A stretch of 64,000 bases of DNA from Asterias rubens (taxonomy: Eukaryota; Echinodermata; Asteroidea; Forcipulatida; Asteriidae). A program made the position numbers and the translations under genes. Shown here piece after piece: positions 60,901-64,000 of this stretch. The stretch spans positions 15,039,776 to 15,103,775 of the forward strand of contig NC_047072.1 in the NCBI RefSeq assembly GCF_902459465.1. The letters are read 5' to 3'. Position 1 is the first letter of the stretch. Every line of letters starts with the position of its first letter. The notes under the pieces were generated by a model. It searched no databases. It was not told the DNA's origin and was given only the letters and a program-made list of their open reading frames with translations.

Positions 60901-63080
60901 CAAGGACAGGTACGTCTCTTCTTTACAGGGTGGTAAATAGATACGAAGTGCTAGTTTACTCATTGACTTTGCTGTGAAATTCAACCCAGGAATCGTCTTC
61001 AAGTACTGCCCTTGTTTCCTTAAAATGCCATTCCCGGCCATCAGCAATGACATGGATCCATGGTCAGGGAGGCTTTGAGATTACCGATTGTGGAAAGCAA
61101 CAGACTCACCATCTGCACTGCTAAATGGTTAGACATTTTCGTATCACCATATTATCATAACTGGGTGTGGTATCCTGTCTTTTGTCATCTTTATATAGAA
61201 TCCTCTGGCACCGTTCAAATGTGTGGGTTTGGGGATAAACTCCCTTTAAAATATGCGATTTATTGGTAATCAATTTTGTTCCGCACTTTTCAAAGAGCCT
61301 GTTGAGACAAGATTCACATACTGATTACCTTTAAAGTTGCTATAGTTGTACATAATGAACCATAGATAGATGTTTCACAGACTGTTTACTATAAGGTAAT
61401 GCAATAAGTTGTAATGAACCTGAAGAGAGAATTTTCACAGACTGATTACCTTTAAGGTAATGCAATAATTTGTATATAATTATGTACAATGTTTTCCTAG
61501 CCAGCTTACAGGTGGCATTGACGTGTGTAAGAGTCAAGGGCAAAATGTACACAGTAAAGCATAATCAAGTGAAGTTAACATGAAATTTGCAGGGAAGAGA
61601 GTGTGCATGCATACGATTAAGAAGGGAAAACAGCCACACGCTATATTTACATTGGTCTTGATCCCAATCCACAATACGAAGTGTCAACTTACAGATTTAT
61701 TTTCTCATATTCGCATTTCAAACCAATTTGTGAAGTCAGTGCCGCATTGCATGCATCTTCCGACAGGCTGGTCTGTACGCCTTATAGACATGTTCATGCC
61801 CAAAAGATACAAATTCAAGCAATTGATATTAATAGTGGCTATCAAATTTAACTAGTTAGCCTCGTGTATGCATTCAGCAAGAGCTGCTGCCATAGTTCTT
61901 CGATAGAAGTATATGAATTGCAGCCTGCGGTATCGCATTACCTCGTGGTGCCTGTATTATTAATATCAGAAAATGAATATTAATACCCGCGCAATATAAT
62001 CATTAACATTGACGAGTAAGCGAGAATGTCAATGACGCTGTCCGCTGGAGTTTACCACCACGTTGACACCCCTGCGGTCCTTGGGAGCCGTTGTATTGCC
62101 GGTCACATACACGGCTCATCCACAGAGACCCTTCATCCCATTTCATGGGGGACTTTCACTCACAGTTCTCGGTGAGACAGCCCGGAGGACGGCGAATTCA
62201 TTATCTCCCTCCGTCATGCTTGCCTACATGCTCCTATGGTGGCGGGAGGGTTTGAAGACGTGAGCAGAACGAGGAAGAATCATCCGCAGTTGCCCTTTCA
62301 AAGAAAGAAAACATCGGCAGCAGATTTTGAAAAGTCATCAAGCAACGTGAGCTGCTTCGCCAAGACGGTATTTGCATTCGTGGGAGGCAGGCAGTAGCCG
62401 CTCTATGTTGTGCATTGAGAAGTTAAGAAAACACAGTGTGAGACAAGAGCAGAGCTAACTGGATGGGGGTTGGAGTGCTTTTTACGCTTCCTTAAAGGTC
62501 TGTGTTCTACGTGATATCTTTAATGGGAGTATATAGCAATCCCAGCTGCACTTTACTATTAAGATAATTATAGGTAATCATCGACGAGGGCATGTATAGT
62601 CGTTAGAGCAATGGAAATGGATGGAGATTGAACAGATGTGATCCAATCCTTTGCAGTTAGAATGTAATGGCGATTGTATTGTCTTTAATGCTATCCATCT
62701 GATGTTCTTCTTGCGATTAATGCCATCAAATATTAACTAGCTCTTCTATCCATATAGAAATATATAGCATAGAATTGTCTTTAATAATAAATAATAATGA
62801 CAATTTATAAGGCGCCGGTATCCGCCATGACTGACGCTCATGGCGCACTAACAAAAGAAAAGAAAGAAAAGAAAAGAACAACATTGGTTGTTGGTTTATT
62901 GGTAGTCGGTGTTACATAGAATGAATACACATCCATAGCATTTTATGAAGATGAGAGGAAATCAAGTCTCTTCATGACGAAACGATCGTTTAATGAAGAC
63001 CGTGCATGCTAAATTACCGAAAACTAAGTTTGGTGGGAAGTTGAAAAGAGGGTGGCTTATTTGGATTCAAAAGAACTTGT
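54980..63080. other. No gene recognised, 8 kb
   Basis: No exon of a known family was found. Frames of up to about 100 codons (such as 55784-56095, 57448-57735 and 60760-61053 on the minus strand) lack recognisable motifs. Small repeats: a 22-bp duplication at about 60574-60617, and imperfect copies of TTTCACAGACTGATTACCTTTAAGG around 61315-61470. AT-rich tail-like sequence at 62780-62880 may be another SINE remnant. Confidence 0.45.
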
Positions 63081-63082
63081 TC

Positions 63083-63384
63083 GTTGAGCAGTGTGCGTAA
63101 TAATGGACATGCTGGACGTTAGCAGTGTGCGCAATGATGGACATGCTGGACGTTAGCAGTGTGCGCAATGATGGACATGCTGGACGTGAGCAGTGTGCCT
63201 AATAATGGACATGCTGGACGTGAGCAGTGTGCGCAATGATGGACATGCTGGACGTTAGCAGTGTGCGCAATGATGGACATGCTGGACGTTAGCAGTGTGC
63301 GCAATGATGGACATGCTGGACGTTAGCAGTGTGCGCAATGATGGACATGCTGGACGTTAGCAGTGTGCGCAATGATGGACATGC
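63083..63384. repeat. 34-bp minisatellite, nine units
   Basis: Units start at 63083 (35 bp), 63118, 63152, 63186, 63220, 63254, 63288, 63322 and 63356 (partial). The consensus begins GTTAGCAGTGTGCGCAATGA and ends GGACATGCTGGAC. Most units are identical. Variants TGCGTAATAATGG and TGCCTAATAATGG occur in units 1 and 4. On the minus strand it stays open in a frame that recurs every three units; this is incidental. Confidence 0.92.
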
Positions 63385-63399
63385 CATGTGAAAAGCGTG

Positions 63400-64000
63400 T
63401 TAAGCAATGTCAAAAGCACAGATCGATTCGATTTGGGATGAAGATCTCAATCCAATCTGGATAAAAGCTTGGCGGGGTGCTTGGTGCTCTTCCGACTCAT
63501 GGTCTAGTTTCCATAATGAAATCAGGGCTGTACTATACAAAAGGCTATATGGAAAACCGGAATTGGCAAGCTTGCAGTAAGGTATGAGAAGTAAAGGACG
63601 GTGAGCACAAACGAGTGCTGTAGTGTCAAGGAAATACAAACAATCATGAACATTCATTTATTAAATCCTGAAAAGGTATTCTGAGTAAATTCAATTTGAT
63701 GTTGGCCTGTACACTCACATCGATATATAACTGAGTGGGATTCGCACCTTGGTCAAGAACTCATACATCGAGAATCCACAAGTCTGTAAACCACCATTGT
63801 TAACCTAATGATATAAGGGAAGTATATAGCAAGTAAGCATGTATGGGAGAAACGGGCTGATTTTGTTTGTGCAACATGGTGAGTAAACGGGCAGTTTAAC
63901 GTCCATTGTGTGCACGTGACTGCCACAGCTTATCAAGTCGTTCACGTTACTATCAAAGATCTTAAGCCATTTTGAGGTATGATGGACACAATAAAAATGG
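63400..64000. other. Right edge, no gene recognised
   Basis: An 85-codon minus-strand frame at 63400-63657 has no recognisable motif. Nothing else is evident before the window ends. Confidence 0.4.

Noticed and set aside
63083-63384. CRISPR-like array
   Set aside because: The units abut with no unique spacers and the genome is eukaryotic. It is a minisatellite.

Overview
The window is eukaryotic nuclear DNA. Genes are split into short exons with GT/AG introns, intergenic DNA is AT-rich, and SINE-like and foldback (MITE-like) repeats are scattered throughout. The gene set (NR2E1/tailless, AFG1L, SNX3, PPIL6, CRYL1), the deuterostome-style protein sequences and the small repeat-studded introns suggest a marine deuterostome invertebrate. 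An echinoderm, perhaps a sea star, is most likely; this is inference, because nothing here names the species.

Layout. 1-12.4 kb: no recognisable protein gene, but an X-box-like site, a possible tiny spliced ORF (2.7 and 5.3 kb), a hairpin-rich repeat (4.5 kb) and a perfect 64-bp duplication (9.6 kb). 12.47-21.63 kb (+): complete seven-coding-exon NR2E1 (tailless/TLX), with its first coding exon found 5.4 kb before the DNA-binding exon. 24.89-32.85 kb (-): AFG1L in eleven coding exons, its introns loaded with SINEs, MITEs and tandem arrays. 34.53-37.66 kb (+): SNX3 in four coding exons, head-to-head with AFG1L across 1.7 kb. 42.60-46.57 kb (-): PPIL6 in eight exons, tail-to-tail with SNX3. 48.47-51.23 kb (+): CRYL1 in seven exons, head-to-head with PPIL6. 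51.3-64 kb: no recognised gene, one promoter-like island (54.3-55.0 kb: CRE, inverted CCAAT, perfect X-box, strong splice donor) and a 34-bp minisatellite (63.1-63.4 kb).

Every coding-exon chain was built by hand from splice sites and keeps frame from start to stop: NR2E1 387 aa, AFG1L 505 aa, SNX3 172 aa, PPIL6 296 aa, CRYL1 319 aa. From recalled human maps, NR2E1, SNX3 and AFG1L are immediate neighbours on 6q21, with SNX3 and AFG1L head-to-head, and PPIL6 lies on the same chromosome arm. The window therefore appears to keep an ancient linkage group. The genes do not form a pathway: they are a nuclear receptor, a mitochondrial AAA protein, an endosomal PX protein, a cyclophilin-like protein and a sugar-acid dehydrogenase. 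What they share is neighbourhood and possibly promoters.

The repeat landscape is the other story. At least three foldback or MITE families end in TTAA, one recurring in at least five copies. There are Harbinger-like palindromes, several tRNA-derived SINEs (one with its 3' half amplified in tandem), and a T/C-rich array in an AFG1L intron that creates spurious long ORFs.
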